A stretch of 32,443 nt of DNA from NCBI GenBank assembly GCA_949494735.1, contig CATABD010000026.1:1-32443 (forward strand). Direction: 5' to 3'. Of this stretch, positions 1 through 7,026 are shown piece after piece. The notes under the pieces were generated by a model that worked only from the letters and a program-made list of their open reading frames with translations, had not been told where the DNA came from and made no database searches. Numbering within the stretch: position 1 is the first letter of the stretch; each line of letters begins with the position of its first letter. A program made the position numbers and the translations under genes. This DNA comes from an uncultured Oscillospiraceae bacterium (GTDB lineage: Bacteria > Bacillota > Clostridia > Oscillospirales > Oscillospiraceae).

Positions 1-341
1 CGGAGAAATCCGGGGCGGGCCAACCTGTCGAAAAAACCAGCCCTGTCCGCTCCGAACGTCCCGCATAGGCGGGCCAGGATGGTGGGAAAGTTGGTCATGA
101 GTACAGGCACGCCCTGGTCAAGCAAAGCGTTCGCAATGCGCCCGGCCAGGAAGGATTTGCCCGTCCCAACGTCTCCGAACAGCAATAGGCCAATGTTCTT
201 TTTGAAAACTTCCGGCCAGTGATCCACATAGGCGTAAGCCTTTTCCATAATAAGGTTTTGGCCGTTATCGTGGGCAAAGGTGTACTCGAACAGGTAGGGG
301 TCATGGAGGCCTTGAGCCTTGCGCCGCCGAGTACGGTCCAT
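1..341 (-). CDS. DnaC/IstB-like replication ATPase, partial at left edge
   Basis: This minus-strand frame runs off the left edge and encodes the start of a DnaC/IstB-type AAA+ ATPase, probably a helicase loader for a mobile element. It contains a GLHD motif (about 303-314), a TFAHDNG segment, then GLLLFGDVGTGKS, which holds a Walker A motif, followed by FLAGRIANALLDQGVPVLMTNF, typical of this family. The start is unclear. ATG at 341 is the nearest, but no ribosome site precedes it. The usual N-terminal cysteine-rich part of such loaders is not visible; the frame upstream is arginine-rich and lies antisense to a GC3-rich plus-strand frame. The gene may therefore be 5'-truncated. The ATPase assignment is firm; the boundary is not. 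Confidence 0.65.
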   Translation of the reverse strand, partial: MDRTRRRKAQGLHDPYLFEYTFAHDNGQNLIMEKAYAYVDHWPEVFKKNIGLLLFGDVGTGKSFLAGRIANALLDQGVPVLMTNFPTILARLCGTFGADRAGFFDRLARPGFL

Positions 342-485
342 ACGCTGGCGGCGGCCGCCCAGTCTGACACGGAGAAGGCGCTGACGGATACGCTCCTGAT
401 CGACATGGAGCAGATCAACCGGAAGGCCCACGAGGCGGTGGGCTTCACCTACGCGCCGCTGGAGCAGCTGGCGGCGCTGCAATAA
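303..485 (+). CDS. Small conserved-looking protein or 3' fragment upstream of ssb
   Basis: I do not recognise this 60-residue frame. Its codons are strongly G/C-ending and the protein ends in a plausible amphipathic stretch (DMEQINRKAHEAVGFTYAPL), so the plus strand looks coding from about 310 to 485. It stops 21 bases before ssb and could be co-transcribed with it. The ATG at 303 has only a poorly spaced AGGGG. Upstream the frame stays open to 219, but that part is antisense to the conserved ATPase sequence and is unlikely to be coding. It may be the 3' end of a longer gene whose 5' part was lost at a junction near position 300. Confidence 0.4.
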   Translation: MEALSLAPPSTVHTLAAAAQSDTEKALTDTLLIDMEQINRKAHEAVGFTYAPLEQLAALQ

Positions 486-506
486 AAATATAAGGAGGAC
501 AATGCC

Positions 507-962
507 ATGTTGAATCACATCGTAATCATGGGTCGTCTGACCCGGGACCCGGAGCTGCGGCACACCCAGGCGGGCACCGCCGTGGCCAGCTTCACCGTGG
601 CGGTGGATCGGGACTACAAAAACAAGGAGACCGATAAGCGGGAGACCGACTTCATCGACTGCGTGGCCTGGCGTTCTACCGGCGAGTTTGTGAGCAAGTA
701 TTTCGCCAAGGGCCGCATGGCCGTGGTGGAGGGCAGGCTCCAGCTCCGGGACTGGAAGGACAAGGAGGGCAACAAGCGCCGCAGCGCGGAGATCCTGGTG
801 TCCAGCGTCTATTTTGGGGACAGCAAGCCCAAGGATGATGGCAGCGCCGGGGGCAAGGCCAAGGCCGAAAAAGACGATGATTTCCAGCTGCCGGAGGGCT
901 TTGGAACCGGCGGCGACGGCTTCGCGGATCTGGCGGACGACGATGGCGACCTGCCGTTCTGA
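507..962 (+). CDS. ssb: Single-stranded DNA-binding protein
   Basis: A complete 151-residue SSB. It binds single-stranded DNA in replication and repair. The OB fold spans roughly residues 1-105, starting MLNHIVIMGRLTRDPELR, with the conserved TPVA-like AVASFTVAVDR and DFIDCVAWR segments. A low-complexity, acidic linker follows and the protein ends in the classical acidic tip DDDGDLPF that recruits partner proteins. GGAGG at 494-498 is well spaced from the ATG. The neighbouring DnaC-like ATPase and downstream primase suggest it serves an element's own replication rather than being the housekeeping ssb, which usually lies between rpsF and rpsR. That last point is inference from context. Confidence 0.95.
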   Translation: MLNHIVIMGRLTRDPELRHTQAGTAVASFTVAVDRDYKNKETDKRETDFIDCVAWRSTGEFVSKYFAKGRMAVVEGRLQLRDWKDKEGNKRRSAEILVSSVYFGDSKPKDDGSAGGKAKAEKDDDFQLPEGFGTGGDGFADLADDDGDLPF

Positions 963-1067
963 CACAGCGCATGGCGGGAGGGGCGGCCCTCCTGCCCGCC
1001 GTACCGGCGCAGTTGTGCTTACGACACGAAACGAACTCTGATAAAAAGAAATGGAGGAATTAGAGCA

Positions 1068-1502
1068 ATGACGCTAAAAATTATGAACCTCTTTGGGGAG
1101 CAGGTCACATTGCAGCCTAGGGTGGAGCTGTACTCAGTCACTGATTTCATGGGCAGGGAGCTGCCTGGACTGGCAATTGTTCTCGACGAAGTGACCGGTT
1201 CGCCTGACGGGCTGGAAGAGTACGCCTTTCTGACGGTTTCGTTTGGCGAGTTTATCAGCATCAAGAACAGCGCCTACATCGACACCAACAACTGCCCGTT
1301 TGCGGAACAGCTCCTCAGCCAAGGTATCGCGGAGCCCACAGGCCTCTATAAAACGAGCGGCTTCTGCCAGTATCCTCTCTGGATATTCAAGAAGGATTTT
1401 CTGACGGAGATCGGCGGTGAGAATTATCAGGAGTACCTGCGGTCTTTTGAAGGGTATTTCAAGGCGCGAGAGGGCGCTTGCGATGATGGGGAAGACCAGT
1501 GA
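1068..1502 (+). CDS. DUF4313-like protein
   Basis: A 144-residue protein resembling the DUF4313 family of mobile-element proteins. The family-like core is the YIDTNNCPFAEQLL stretch (about residues 66-79), followed by a GLYKTSGFCQYPLWIF segment. An IMNLFGEQVTLQPRVELY start is also typical. No catalytic residues are recognisable and the function is unknown. A strong GGAGG (about 1052-1056) precedes the ATG. The gene is followed with small overlaps by two short frames and the vWA gene, so it probably heads a transcript with them. The family name is from memory of its pattern, not a search. Confidence 0.75.
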   Translation: MTLKIMNLFGEQVTLQPRVELYSVTDFMGRELPGLAIVLDEVTGSPDGLEEYAFLTVSFGEFISIKNSAYIDTNNCPFAEQLLSQGIAEPTGLYKTSGFCQYPLWIFKKDFLTEIGGENYQEYLRSFEGYFKAREGACDDGEDQ

Positions 1503-1626
1503 AGCCTGCGTTTTGAGTTATCTGCACCTGAACGCCTATGCCAAGGCCGCCAACGGCCGGGAGGTAGACGCCCCGTGCCCTGGCGCCGGTATCTCACAAA
1601 GCGCGAAAGGGGACATATCAAGATGA
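1483..1626 (+). CDS. Possible 47-residue small protein
   Basis: I do not recognise this frame. It is supported only by its arrangement. A GAGAGGG (1468-1474) lies 8 bases before ATG 1483. The frame overlaps the end of the DUF4313 gene by 20 bases and its TGA overlaps the next ATG in an ATGA (1623-1626), a usual sign of translational coupling. The protein has three cysteines and no obvious membrane segment. It could equally be a chance frame bridging two real genes. Confidence 0.35.
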   Translation: MMGKTSEACVLSYLHLNAYAKAANGREVDAPCPGAGISQSAKGDISR

Positions 1627-1796
1627 AAAAATACTTCGATTACTTAGACCGCCTGCGGGAGTCCGGCGTCACCAATATGTACGGTGCTGTGCCCTATCTC
1701 CAACGGGCGTTCCCGGAATTGGGCTTTAGCCACGCCCAGGCCGTCTACGTCCTGCGGCAGTGGATGGAGAGCCGTGAGAAGGGCGGGGATTCGTGA
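1623..1796 (+). CDS. Small conserved hypothetical protein (57 residues)
   Basis: The start at ATG 1623 is chosen because AAAGGGG (about 1607-1613) lies just upstream; longer in-frame starts lack a site. The protein begins MKKYFDYLDRLRESGVTNMY and continues with an amphipathic helix-rich body ending in REKGGDS. Similar short proteins recur in Firmicute integrative elements next to vWA genes, as far as I recall, without known function. Its TGA overlaps the ATG of the vWA gene (TGATG, 1794-1798), so the two are probably translated together. It might be a small regulatory or adaptor partner of the vWA protein, but nothing in the sequence proves this. Confidence 0.65.
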   Translation: MKKYFDYLDRLRESGVTNMYGAVPYLQRAFPELGFSHAQAVYVLRQWMESREKGGDS

Positions 1797-3379
1797 TGCG
1801 TAAGCCCTACCGAACCATTGAGGATGTCCTGCGCTCCCCCTGGGCCGCCATAGAGCGGCCCGGGGAGGGGCCCGCCACAGACCGGGTGCTGCGCTCCACC
1901 CGGCTGGAGGACGGAATCTACGCCGACCTGCGGGAGGGCGACGATGGGCTGGAGCAGGCCGAGGGGGAGGCGGCGAAAAAGCTGCCCTCCTTCCCGGCCC
2001 TGTCCCGGGACGTGTTCCAGTCCTTCTACTCCCTGATGCCCCGGAAGAATGGGGAGAATATGCTTTCCACTGCCGCCCGGAAGTTCAACGCCCCCATTTT
2101 GGAGCATATCACCCAGAGCGGGGACTATCCCACGCTGAAGGCGGTGTGCGAGGGCCGGGAGCTGCCCGCCTATGAGGCGGCGTCCGAGTTCATCACCCGC
2201 ACCGCCGGGGAGCTGGACAGCCTGCTTGACCACATCGGCGGGGAGAAAAACGCCCTGGACACCCTGGAAAAGCTGGAGAATGCCGAAAGAAAGGCCCAAA
2301 ACGATCTGGCCGGGCTGCTGGATCGGATGCGGGCCATGAAGGGGCGCGATTCCGGCTTGGAGCAGTCCATTGTGGACGCCGCCAACAAGGCCGAGAGCAA
2401 GCGCCGCCAGGTGGAGGCTGTGGGCAAGCTGGTGGACGCCGGCGCCGCGAAGGGAAAAGAGGCCGTGGCCGCCGCAGTGGCCATGGCGGTGAGCGCCGCC
2501 GCCGAAAAGGCGGAGGAGGTTCAGAGCATCATCGGGGCCTGGGGCAATGCCCCCGGCAATCTGGAAAAGAACGAGGCCAACGCCGGACTGCTGGCCCTGG
2601 TGCGTCAGAGCCCGGTGCTGCGGGACATTTCCAGATACCTGGGCCGTTTCCGGGAGATTTTCGCCCAAGGTAAGCGCAACGGCTACGCCTATGGCCGGGG
2701 GGAGAAATACTCCCTGGAGCTGGGGCGGGATCTGTCCCGAGCCATCACCTCCGAGCTGGCCATGCTGGCCTCGCCCCAGACCATCCCGCTGTTTCTGCGG
2801 AAATACCAGCGGGGGCAGATCAAGCAGTACCAGCGGCGGGAGCCCATCTACAAGGGCATGGGGGATATCATCTGCTGTTTGGATGAATCCGACTCCACCG
2901 AGGGCGACCTCGCAGCATGGGGGAAGGCCGTGGCCCTGACCCTGCTGGAGATCGCTGCGGACAGCGGGCGCAGCTTCGCCTTGATCCACTTTTCTGGGCC
3001 GGGGAGCTTCAAGGTCGACGTGTTCCAGCCTGGGGAGTATTCCATGGATGACAAGCTGCGGGCCGCCGAGACTTTTCTGAACGGCGGCACCGATTTCCAG
3101 ACACCCATGGAGCAGGCCCTGCTGCTGATGGAGCTGGGCGGTTTCGAGAACGCCGACATCGTATTCATCACGGACGGCGAGTGCGAGCTGCCGGACAAGT
3201 ATTTGGAACAGCTTCAGGCGGAGCAGGCCGCCCGGCAGTTCACCGTCACCGGGGTACTGCTGGACAAGGGCGATCCGGGGATGGCGTTCAGCCTGGAGCC
3301 CTTCTGCCAGAACATCTACCGCACCAGCGAGCTGCTGGGGGATGAGATCGTGCGGGAGATGATTACTAAACGGGTCTAA
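1796..3379 (+). CDS. ViaA/CoxE-like von Willebrand A domain protein
   Basis: A 527-residue cytoplasmic protein with an N-terminal helical and coiled-coil half (about residues 1-340, rich in Ala/Glu/Lys at 145-245) and a C-terminal vWA domain (about 358-520). The metal-site (MIDAS) residues are visible: D363-E-S-D-S367 as DxSxS, a Thr in the GGTDF loop near 431, and Asp 460 in FITDGE. The layout is like ViaA, which works with a MoxR-family AAA+ ATPase (RavA) as a chaperone-like pair. No MoxR gene lies nearby in this window, so the partner is missing or elsewhere. The ATG at 1796 overlaps the preceding stop; a GTG at 1793 is an alternative. Confidence 0.85.
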   Translation: MRKPYRTIEDVLRSPWAAIERPGEGPATDRVLRSTRLEDGIYADLREGDDGLEQAEGEAAKKLPSFPALSRDVFQSFYSLMPRKNGENMLSTAARKFNAPILEHITQSGDYPTLKAVCEGRELPAYEAASEFITRTAGELDSLLDHIGGEKNALDTLEKLENAERKAQNDLAGLLDRMRAMKGRDSGLEQSIVDAANKAESKRRQVEAVGKLVDAGAAKGKEAVAAAVAMAVSAAAEKAEEVQSIIGAWGNAPGNLEKNEANAGLLALVRQSPVLRDISRYLGRFREIFAQGKRNGYAYGRGEKYSLELGRDLSRAITSELAMLASPQTIPLFLRKYQRGQIKQYQRREPIYKGMGDIICCLDESDSTEGDLAAWGKAVALTLLEIAADSGRSFALIHFSGPGSFKVDVFQPGEYSMDDKLRAAETFLNGGTDFQTPMEQALLLMELGGFENADIVFITDGECELPDKYLEQLQAEQAARQFTVTGVLLDKGDPGMAFSLEPFCQNIYRTSELLGDEIVREMITKRV

Positions 3380-3405
3380 AAAATTGATATTGGAGTGATT
3401 ATATT

Positions 3406-3588
3406 ATGATCGTTTATATAACTGGAATGCCCGAACTGCCCGCCAACTGTCGGGATTGCATGATGGATCAGTGCGGGCTGCCTTTGAAGGCCAGAGTGCA
3501 CACGCCTACCATCAAGAAGCGTTTCTTATCCAGGCGGCACCCGGACTGTCCGCTCCGCGAGATACCAGCGCAGGCAGAGACTCTCTGA
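3406..3588 (+). CDS. Small cysteine-motif protein (60 residues)
   Basis: This short protein begins MIVYITGMPELPANCRDC and contains a CxxC (NCRDC) then a third Cys (DQCGLPL), and later RHPDCPLRE. The spaced cysteines and the RHPDCPL ending are a recurring pattern of small proteins in phages and integrative elements of Firmicutes, possibly zinc-binding. A TTGGAGTG lies 9 bases before the ATG and the gene follows the vWA gene by 26 bases. No function can be assigned. Confidence 0.7.
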   Translation: MIVYITGMPELPANCRDCMMDQCGLPLKARVHTPTIKKRFLSRRHPDCPLREIPAQAETL

Positions 3589-3614
3589 AATTGGCGATTT
3601 GCGGGCAAATATGG

Positions 3615-3643
3615 TTGCGGGCGCGGGTAAAACCGGCTATAAT
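3615..3643 (+). promoter_or_regulatory. Putative sigma-A promoter for the DUF3990 cassette
   Basis: TTGCGG (3615-3620) is followed after 17 bases by a perfect TATAAT (3638-3643). The start codon of the DUF3990 gene lies 29 bases downstream of the -10 box, so the cassette would have a short leader and its own transcription. Confidence 0.55.
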
Positions 3644-3672
3644 AGGAATTGCCGAAGGGATGGTGATGCTTG

Positions 3673-4143
3673 ATGCGCACCTTATTTCATGGAAGCCGGA
3701 TTGAGGTAATATACCCGGAGATCCGGGTGCAGAAATTCCATAAGGATTTTTTCTGGGGCTTCTACTGCACCACGATGGAGGAGCAGGCCGCCCGCTGGTC
3801 CATACGGTTTGGCGGAAAGGGCGTGGTCAACGTCTATTCTTTTGATGACGGCGCGGAGCTGACGGTCAAGCGATTCCCGGAGATGTCGGACGAATGGCTG
3901 GACTTTATCGCGGCCTGCCGCAGCGGCGTCCCCCACAGCTACGATGTGGTGGAAGGCCCCATGGTGGACGACACCATTTTCAACTATGTCCAGAGTTTTT
4001 TGGATGGGGAGATCAGCCGCGCCGCCTTCTGGGAGCTGGCGAGGTTCAAGCATCCCACCCATCAGATCAGTTTTCACACCGCCAAGGCGCTGGCCGCCCT
4101 GCGGTTCGAGAGGAGCTATGTTGTCGATGGAAAAGCGAAATGA
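3673..4143 (+). CDS. DUF3990 family protein (putative ADP-ribosyltransferase-like toxin)
   Basis: A 156-residue protein with the DUF3990 pattern: LFHGSRIEVIYPEIR near the N-terminus, then DFFWGFYCTTMEEQAARWS (about residues 27-45), and a late HQISFHT. The N-terminal HGS and the DFGxGFYxT-like segment resemble ADP-ribosyltransferase folds. In Firmicutes this family sits in two- or three-gene cassettes that look like toxin-antitoxin modules. ATG 3673 is preferred over a TTG at 3670. It has its own promoter and overlaps the next gene by 26 bases. No DUF3791 gene, the usual small companion, was found upstream. The toxin role is inference from family context. Confidence 0.75.
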   Translation: MRTLFHGSRIEVIYPEIRVQKFHKDFFWGFYCTTMEEQAARWSIRFGGKGVVNVYSFDDGAELTVKRFPEMSDEWLDFIAACRSGVPHSYDVVEGPMVDDTIFNYVQSFLDGEISRAAFWELARFKHPTHQISFHTAKALAALRFERSYVVDGKAK

Positions 4144-4573
4144 CAGCGCGCTGTTTTTTACCTGCTCCCTGATTGAACAGCTTGGCCGCACCCTCCATAG
4201 AAGCCGTGGGAATGTGGCGGCGGCGCTGGGGGAGACAGGTGTGCGGACGATTTACGACCATGCCGATGTGCTCCACTGTGAGCCCATAGAGAAAGTGGCG
4301 GACGACGCCATCGGAGAATTCGGCCTGACCGCCGGAAACTTTGACAACGTGGGCGAGGCCCGGTATGCCGTACCCGATGTGTGGACCATGGGCAAGGTGT
4401 ACGCCCGGCTGATTGAGGATGTGTCCGGGGAAGAGGATGTGATTGAAACGCTGCTGGGGGTCTATTCTTCCTGGATCGACGAACGGCTCTCCGATTACAA
4501 TTCCGCGTTTTATTACCAGCCCCGGGACTATCTGGCAGAGTGCTGCCGCCAGGGAATCGCCTTGGACGGCTGA
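4118..4573 (+). CDS. Conserved partner protein of the DUF3990 cassette
   Basis: A 151-residue, mostly helical soluble protein. It starts at ATG 4118 with GAGGAG just upstream; ATG 4127 is a weaker alternative. Recognisable stretches are ALFFTCSLIEQLGR, IYDHADVLHCEPIEK, a WTMGKVYARLI segment and a FYYQPRDYLAECC ending. I recall proteins of this pattern directly downstream of DUF3990 genes, where they may be an antitoxin or substrate partner. The 26-base overlap with the DUF3990 gene supports co-translation. A strong terminator follows directly, so the two genes form a closed unit. No biochemical role is known to me. Confidence 0.6.
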   Translation: MLSMEKRNDSALFFTCSLIEQLGRTLHRSRGNVAAALGETGVRTIYDHADVLHCEPIEKVADDAIGEFGLTAGNFDNVGEARYAVPDVWTMGKVYARLIEDVSGEEDVIETLLGVYSSWIDERLSDYNSAFYYQPRDYLAECCRQGIALDG

Positions 4574-4601
4574 TTCAAAAAATAAGATAGGTGTAAAACG
4601 G

Positions 4602-4636
4602 AGCCCCACAATGCAGACTGCATTGTGGGGCTTTTG
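4602..4636 (+). terminator. Intrinsic terminator after the DUF3990 cassette
   Basis: AGCCCCACAATG pairs perfectly with CATTGTGGGGCT around a short loop, followed by TTTTG. It lies 28 bases after the stop at 4573. On the other strand it also lies 20 bases beyond the end of the minus-strand DUF6465 gene, so it may serve both. Confidence 0.85.
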
Positions 4637-4656
4637 TGATTTGGGTAGTTCCAGCG

Positions 4657-4989
4657 TTACAGAAATGATACGCTCCCATTGTGCTTTCCGTTCACCACAT
4701 AGTAGGCCGTGCACTCCTCCGGCTTGACATACAGCTTCAAGTCCGTGATGGGCGTGCGCTTTTTTTCTTGCCGGAAATCGGCCTTGGCCGCCTCCACCAG
4801 CGTATCCAGATCCACCTCGGCGCCCTGGAACTGCACGACGACGGTGGGCTTGAGGCTGTCCGCCTTTGCCTTGCTCTCGGCGCGGGCCTTGGCTGCGGCG
4901 GCCTTTTCCGCCGCCGTCATGGGTTTTCTGCCGCCCTTCTTTTTGACCTCCGGCTCAGCGGCCGCAGCGGCTGTTTTTTCCTTATCCAT
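4657..4989 (-). CDS. DUF6465-like protein
   Basis: A 110-residue protein. Its N-terminal half (1-48) is a low-complexity Ala/Lys-rich, probably disordered tail with a GGRKPMTAAEKAAAA stretch. The C-terminal half (about 50-110) carries the compact conserved part: VVVQFQGAEVDLDTLVEAA, then TDLKLYVKPEECTAYYVVN. This layout matches DUF6465, common in clostridial genomes and of unknown function. The start ATG (4989) has AAAGGTGAT upstream on the minus strand. The basic tail suggests nucleic-acid contact, which is inference. It is monocistronic with its own promoter. Confidence 0.75.
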   Translation of the reverse strand: MDKEKTAAAAAEPEVKKKGGRKPMTAAEKAAAAKARAESKAKADSLKPTVVVQFQGAEVDLDTLVEAAKADFRQEKKRTPITDLKLYVKPEECTAYYVVNGKHNGSVSFL

Positions 4990-5035
4990 GGTATCACCTT
5001 TATTTTTCAATTTTACTGGGTCAGGATTCCAGCCC

Positions 5036-5064
5036 ATTATATACGGTGATAACCAAAAATGCAA
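5036..5064 (-). promoter_or_regulatory. Putative sigma-A promoter for the DUF6465 gene
   Basis: Read on the minus strand, TTGCAT (5064-5059) is followed after 17 bases by TATAAT (5041-5036). The DUF6465 start codon lies 46 bases downstream of the -10 box. The surrounding 4990-5140 stretch is clearly more AT-rich than the genes and holds nothing else I can support. Confidence 0.6.
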
Positions 5065-5140
5065 GTTACTATGCGTTTTCTCCTATTTCTCTCCTGTATC
5101 AAATAACGCTTATATCACTCCGCCTGTGTTAAAATGGCAG

Positions 5141-5175
5141 AACGGGCAGTGAGCCAACCTGGATCACTGCCCGTT
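5141..5175 (-). terminator. Hairpin downstream of the DUF3788 gene
   Basis: AACGGGCAGTGA and TCACTGCCCGTT form a perfect 12-bp stem with an 11-base loop, starting 12 bases past the DUF3788 stop codon. The following T-run on the minus strand is weak (CTGCCATTTT), so termination efficiency is uncertain. Confidence 0.55.
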
Positions 5176-5187
5176 AAACCGTAATTG

Positions 5188-5601
5188 TTATCTCCGATTC
5201 GGTCTTCTTTTGATAGCCAGCAATTTCATGTAATCATCAAAATCATCCCTATTGGACGGTTCAAACATAACCCATTTCCCGTCATGATAGGTTTTTGCCT
5301 CGTCATACTGCCTGCAAACGGCGTCAGAAAGAGTACCCCTTATAGCTTCAAATTTTGTTCTTTCATCTTTCCCAAATATGATCATGAAACCAACGCAATT
5401 TCTTTTTGCGTATAAGCTGCAAAGGGTTTTCCCCCCTCTGCGATACTTATACTCATAAGTCCAGTTCTTACCGCCAGTATTCCATACTCGCTCCATATCG
5501 TATTTTCCCTCAACAGCGGAACATAATGCTTGCCAAACTTCGTGCAGGGATTGTCCAAGCAATTCAGCCATATTTGATTGGGATGGTATATTTTCAAGCA
5601 T
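5188..5601 (-). CDS. DUF3788 family protein
   Basis: A complete 137-residue protein with the DUF3788 pattern: a helical N-terminus, WNTGGKNWTYEYKYRRGGKT (about residues 41-60), FMIIFGKDERTKFEAI, and a YHDGKWVMFE segment near the C-terminus. The family is widespread and uncharacterised, with a small alpha/beta fold that may bind ligands. The start at 5601 has GGAGGAAAT upstream on the minus strand. Codon usage is visibly more AT-rich than flanking genes, which suggests it arrived separately from the rest of this region. No partner gene is adjacent on the same strand except DUF4317, 131 bases upstream. Confidence 0.85.
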   Translation of the reverse strand: MLENIPSQSNMAELLGQSLHEVWQALCSAVEGKYDMERVWNTGGKNWTYEYKYRRGGKTLCSLYAKRNCVGFMIIFGKDERTKFEAIRGTLSDAVCRQYDEAKTYHDGKWVMFEPSNRDDFDDYMKLLAIKRRPNRR

Positions 5602-5732
5602 GATATTTCCTCCAAAAATCCAAATTCCTCAAATTCATCATGTCGCAAGCAATGTTCCATTTCAATTATTCCATTGGTGAAACCGCCGGGCAGCCAGAAC
5701 TGTCAACACAAGGGAGACACAGGCCTGCGTTT

Positions 5733-6872
5733 TTATTGCTCCACCCAGTCCACCGGCATCCCATTGACCTCCAATCCCTCCCCGGCGGGGATGAGGAGAT
5801 ACTTCTTGCCGTCGATTACCCGCGTCTCCACCAGGTAGCTGTGTTCCGGGTCAAGGGAGAGGACGGCGTCCGCCGTCTTCACCTCAAACCGCTTGCTGTC
5901 GATGAGGTTGGCGGGGCTGAGGGCCGCGTCCTCGCCGAACAGTTCCCCGCACTTTCCACAGAAGGCGGCGATCTGTTCATCAGACCCGCCGCAGTCCCGC
6001 AGGATGGCGGCCACATCCTTTGCGGTGACGGCCAACGGTTCCGGGTCTTTCGCCTCCCGGTGCTCCTCAATTTTGGCGGTCAGGCGCTCATGGACGGCCT
6101 GTACCACCTCCAGACCGCAGGCCCCCTCCAGTCCCTCCCGCAGGGCGGTCTGGAACGCCTCCCGCTGCTCCCCGGCGGACATGGGGGGCTCGGTGTGGAA
6201 GATGGCGTCCAGAAATTCCTGGTGCAGCTCATCCGGCTTGCGGGCGTAGGTGAGGGCGTTGTAGATGTTGGCCGCCCTGTCGTCAAAGGCAGGGAATAGG
6301 AAGCCCAGCTCCGGCGGAGAGACGATCTGGCTGGCGGCGCAGTTGTGGAACTCGTTCTCCCCGGGGCAGTAGCCCAGTTCCAGCCTGCCGTCCTTCACCG
6401 GGCAGACGCAGCACACGATATAGGAGAACACGGTATCGCCCTCGTCAGCGCGGTCCTCACCGTCCTTACCCCGGTGGGGCACATCATAGGCGTCATGAGC
6501 CAGCAGGATGAGATAATTGCTATCCCCCATGTCCAGGCTGTCGATAACCGACTGATAAAACTCCTGCCGCACCTCAACCTCCTTCAGCTTGGAATCCCGC
6601 AGGGCCATGAGGCGGCGGTGTTCGTCGCTGTCCGCCACCTGCTGGGTGGAGAACACGATGTCGATGAGGTTCCGGCCCAGCGCGCCGGACAGGGCCTTTT
6701 TCAGCAGGGTTAAATATTTCTCCGCCTCCTCCTCGGGCATCCGGCCCAGGGGTTCGTCCAGATAGGAGACGATCTCCTTCTGAGCGTTCACATAGCAGCC
6801 GTAGATGCGGCTGATGGCGTTCTTGCCCAGCTTGAAGCGGCGTTTCAGCTCGCTGATCTCTTTCTGATTCAT
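5733..6872 (-). CDS. DUF4317 family protein
   Basis: A 379-residue cytoplasmic protein with the full DUF4317 layout. The N-terminus (MNQKEISELKRRFKLGKNAI) and the ISRIYGCYVNAQKEIVSY stretch are highly characteristic. The middle contains a FSYIVCCVCPVKDGRLELGY segment (around residues 145-175), and the C-terminal part has a beta-rich region ending in a small domain with KKYLLIPAG. No catalytic motif is visible. The family is common in Firmicutes, both chromosomal and within elements, and its function is unknown. It has its own promoter, so it is transcribed independently and opposite to the surrounding plus-strand genes. The start at 6872 is supported by homologous N-terminal pattern and GAGGT upstream. 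Confidence 0.88.
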   Translation of the reverse strand: MNQKEISELKRRFKLGKNAISRIYGCYVNAQKEIVSYLDEPLGRMPEEEAEKYLTLLKKALSGALGRNLIDIVFSTQQVADSDEHRRLMALRDSKLKEVEVRQEFYQSVIDSLDMGDSNYLILLAHDAYDVPHRGKDGEDRADEGDTVFSYIVCCVCPVKDGRLELGYCPGENEFHNCAASQIVSPPELGFLFPAFDDRAANIYNALTYARKPDELHQEFLDAIFHTEPPMSAGEQREAFQTALREGLEGACGLEVVQAVHERLTAKIEEHREAKDPEPLAVTAKDVAAILRDCGGSDEQIAAFCGKCGELFGEDAALSPANLIDSKRFEVKTADAVLSLDPEHSYLVETRVIDGKKYLLIPAGEGLEVNGMPVDWVEQ

Positions 6873-6897
6873 GGTGACCTCGCAGTTTCAAATGGAT

Positions 6898-6919
6898 TTT
6901 GCGCGGGTGCCGCGCAATC
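6898..6919. repeat. Inverted repeat in the DUF4317 leader
   Basis: TTGCGCGG and CCGCGCAA form a perfect 8-bp inverted repeat around GTG. It lies between the predicted -10 box (6939-6934) and the DUF4317 start codon on the minus strand, so it could be an operator or a leader hairpin. Confidence 0.45.
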
Positions 6920-6933
6920 AAAGCAGCCGTTTC

Positions 6934-6962
6934 ATTATAGAGGAAAGCGGCGCAACTTACAA
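6934..6962 (-). promoter_or_regulatory. Putative sigma-A promoter for the DUF4317 gene
   Basis: On the minus strand TTGTAA (6962-6957) is followed after 17 bases by TATAAT (6939-6934). The DUF4317 ATG is 61 bases downstream of the -10 box. Confidence 0.6.
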
Positions 6963-6997
6963 GCCCTGCTTCAACCAGCCAACCCAGGCAATACTGC

Positions 6998-7026
6998 TTG
7001 GCATTATGTCAAGCCTATGCTATTAT
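6998..7026 (+). promoter_or_regulatory. Putative promoter for the membrane protein/TetR cassette
   Basis: TTGGCA (6998-7003), 17 bases, then TATTAT (7021-7026). A second -10-like TATAAT (7085-7090) lies inside a perfect 12-bp palindrome CCATTATAATGG (7081-7092), which could be an operator for the TetR protein encoded downstream. That regulatory link is inference. Confidence 0.5.

Noticed and set aside
973-1000. GC-rich hairpin after ssb as a terminator
   Set aside because: The stem is bulged and no T-run follows on either strand, so it is not a supported intrinsic terminator.
5701-5706. TTGACA on the minus strand as -35 box for the DUF3788 gene
   Set aside because: No acceptable -10 box lies 15-19 bases downstream; the nearest AT-rich hexamer is about 30 bases away.
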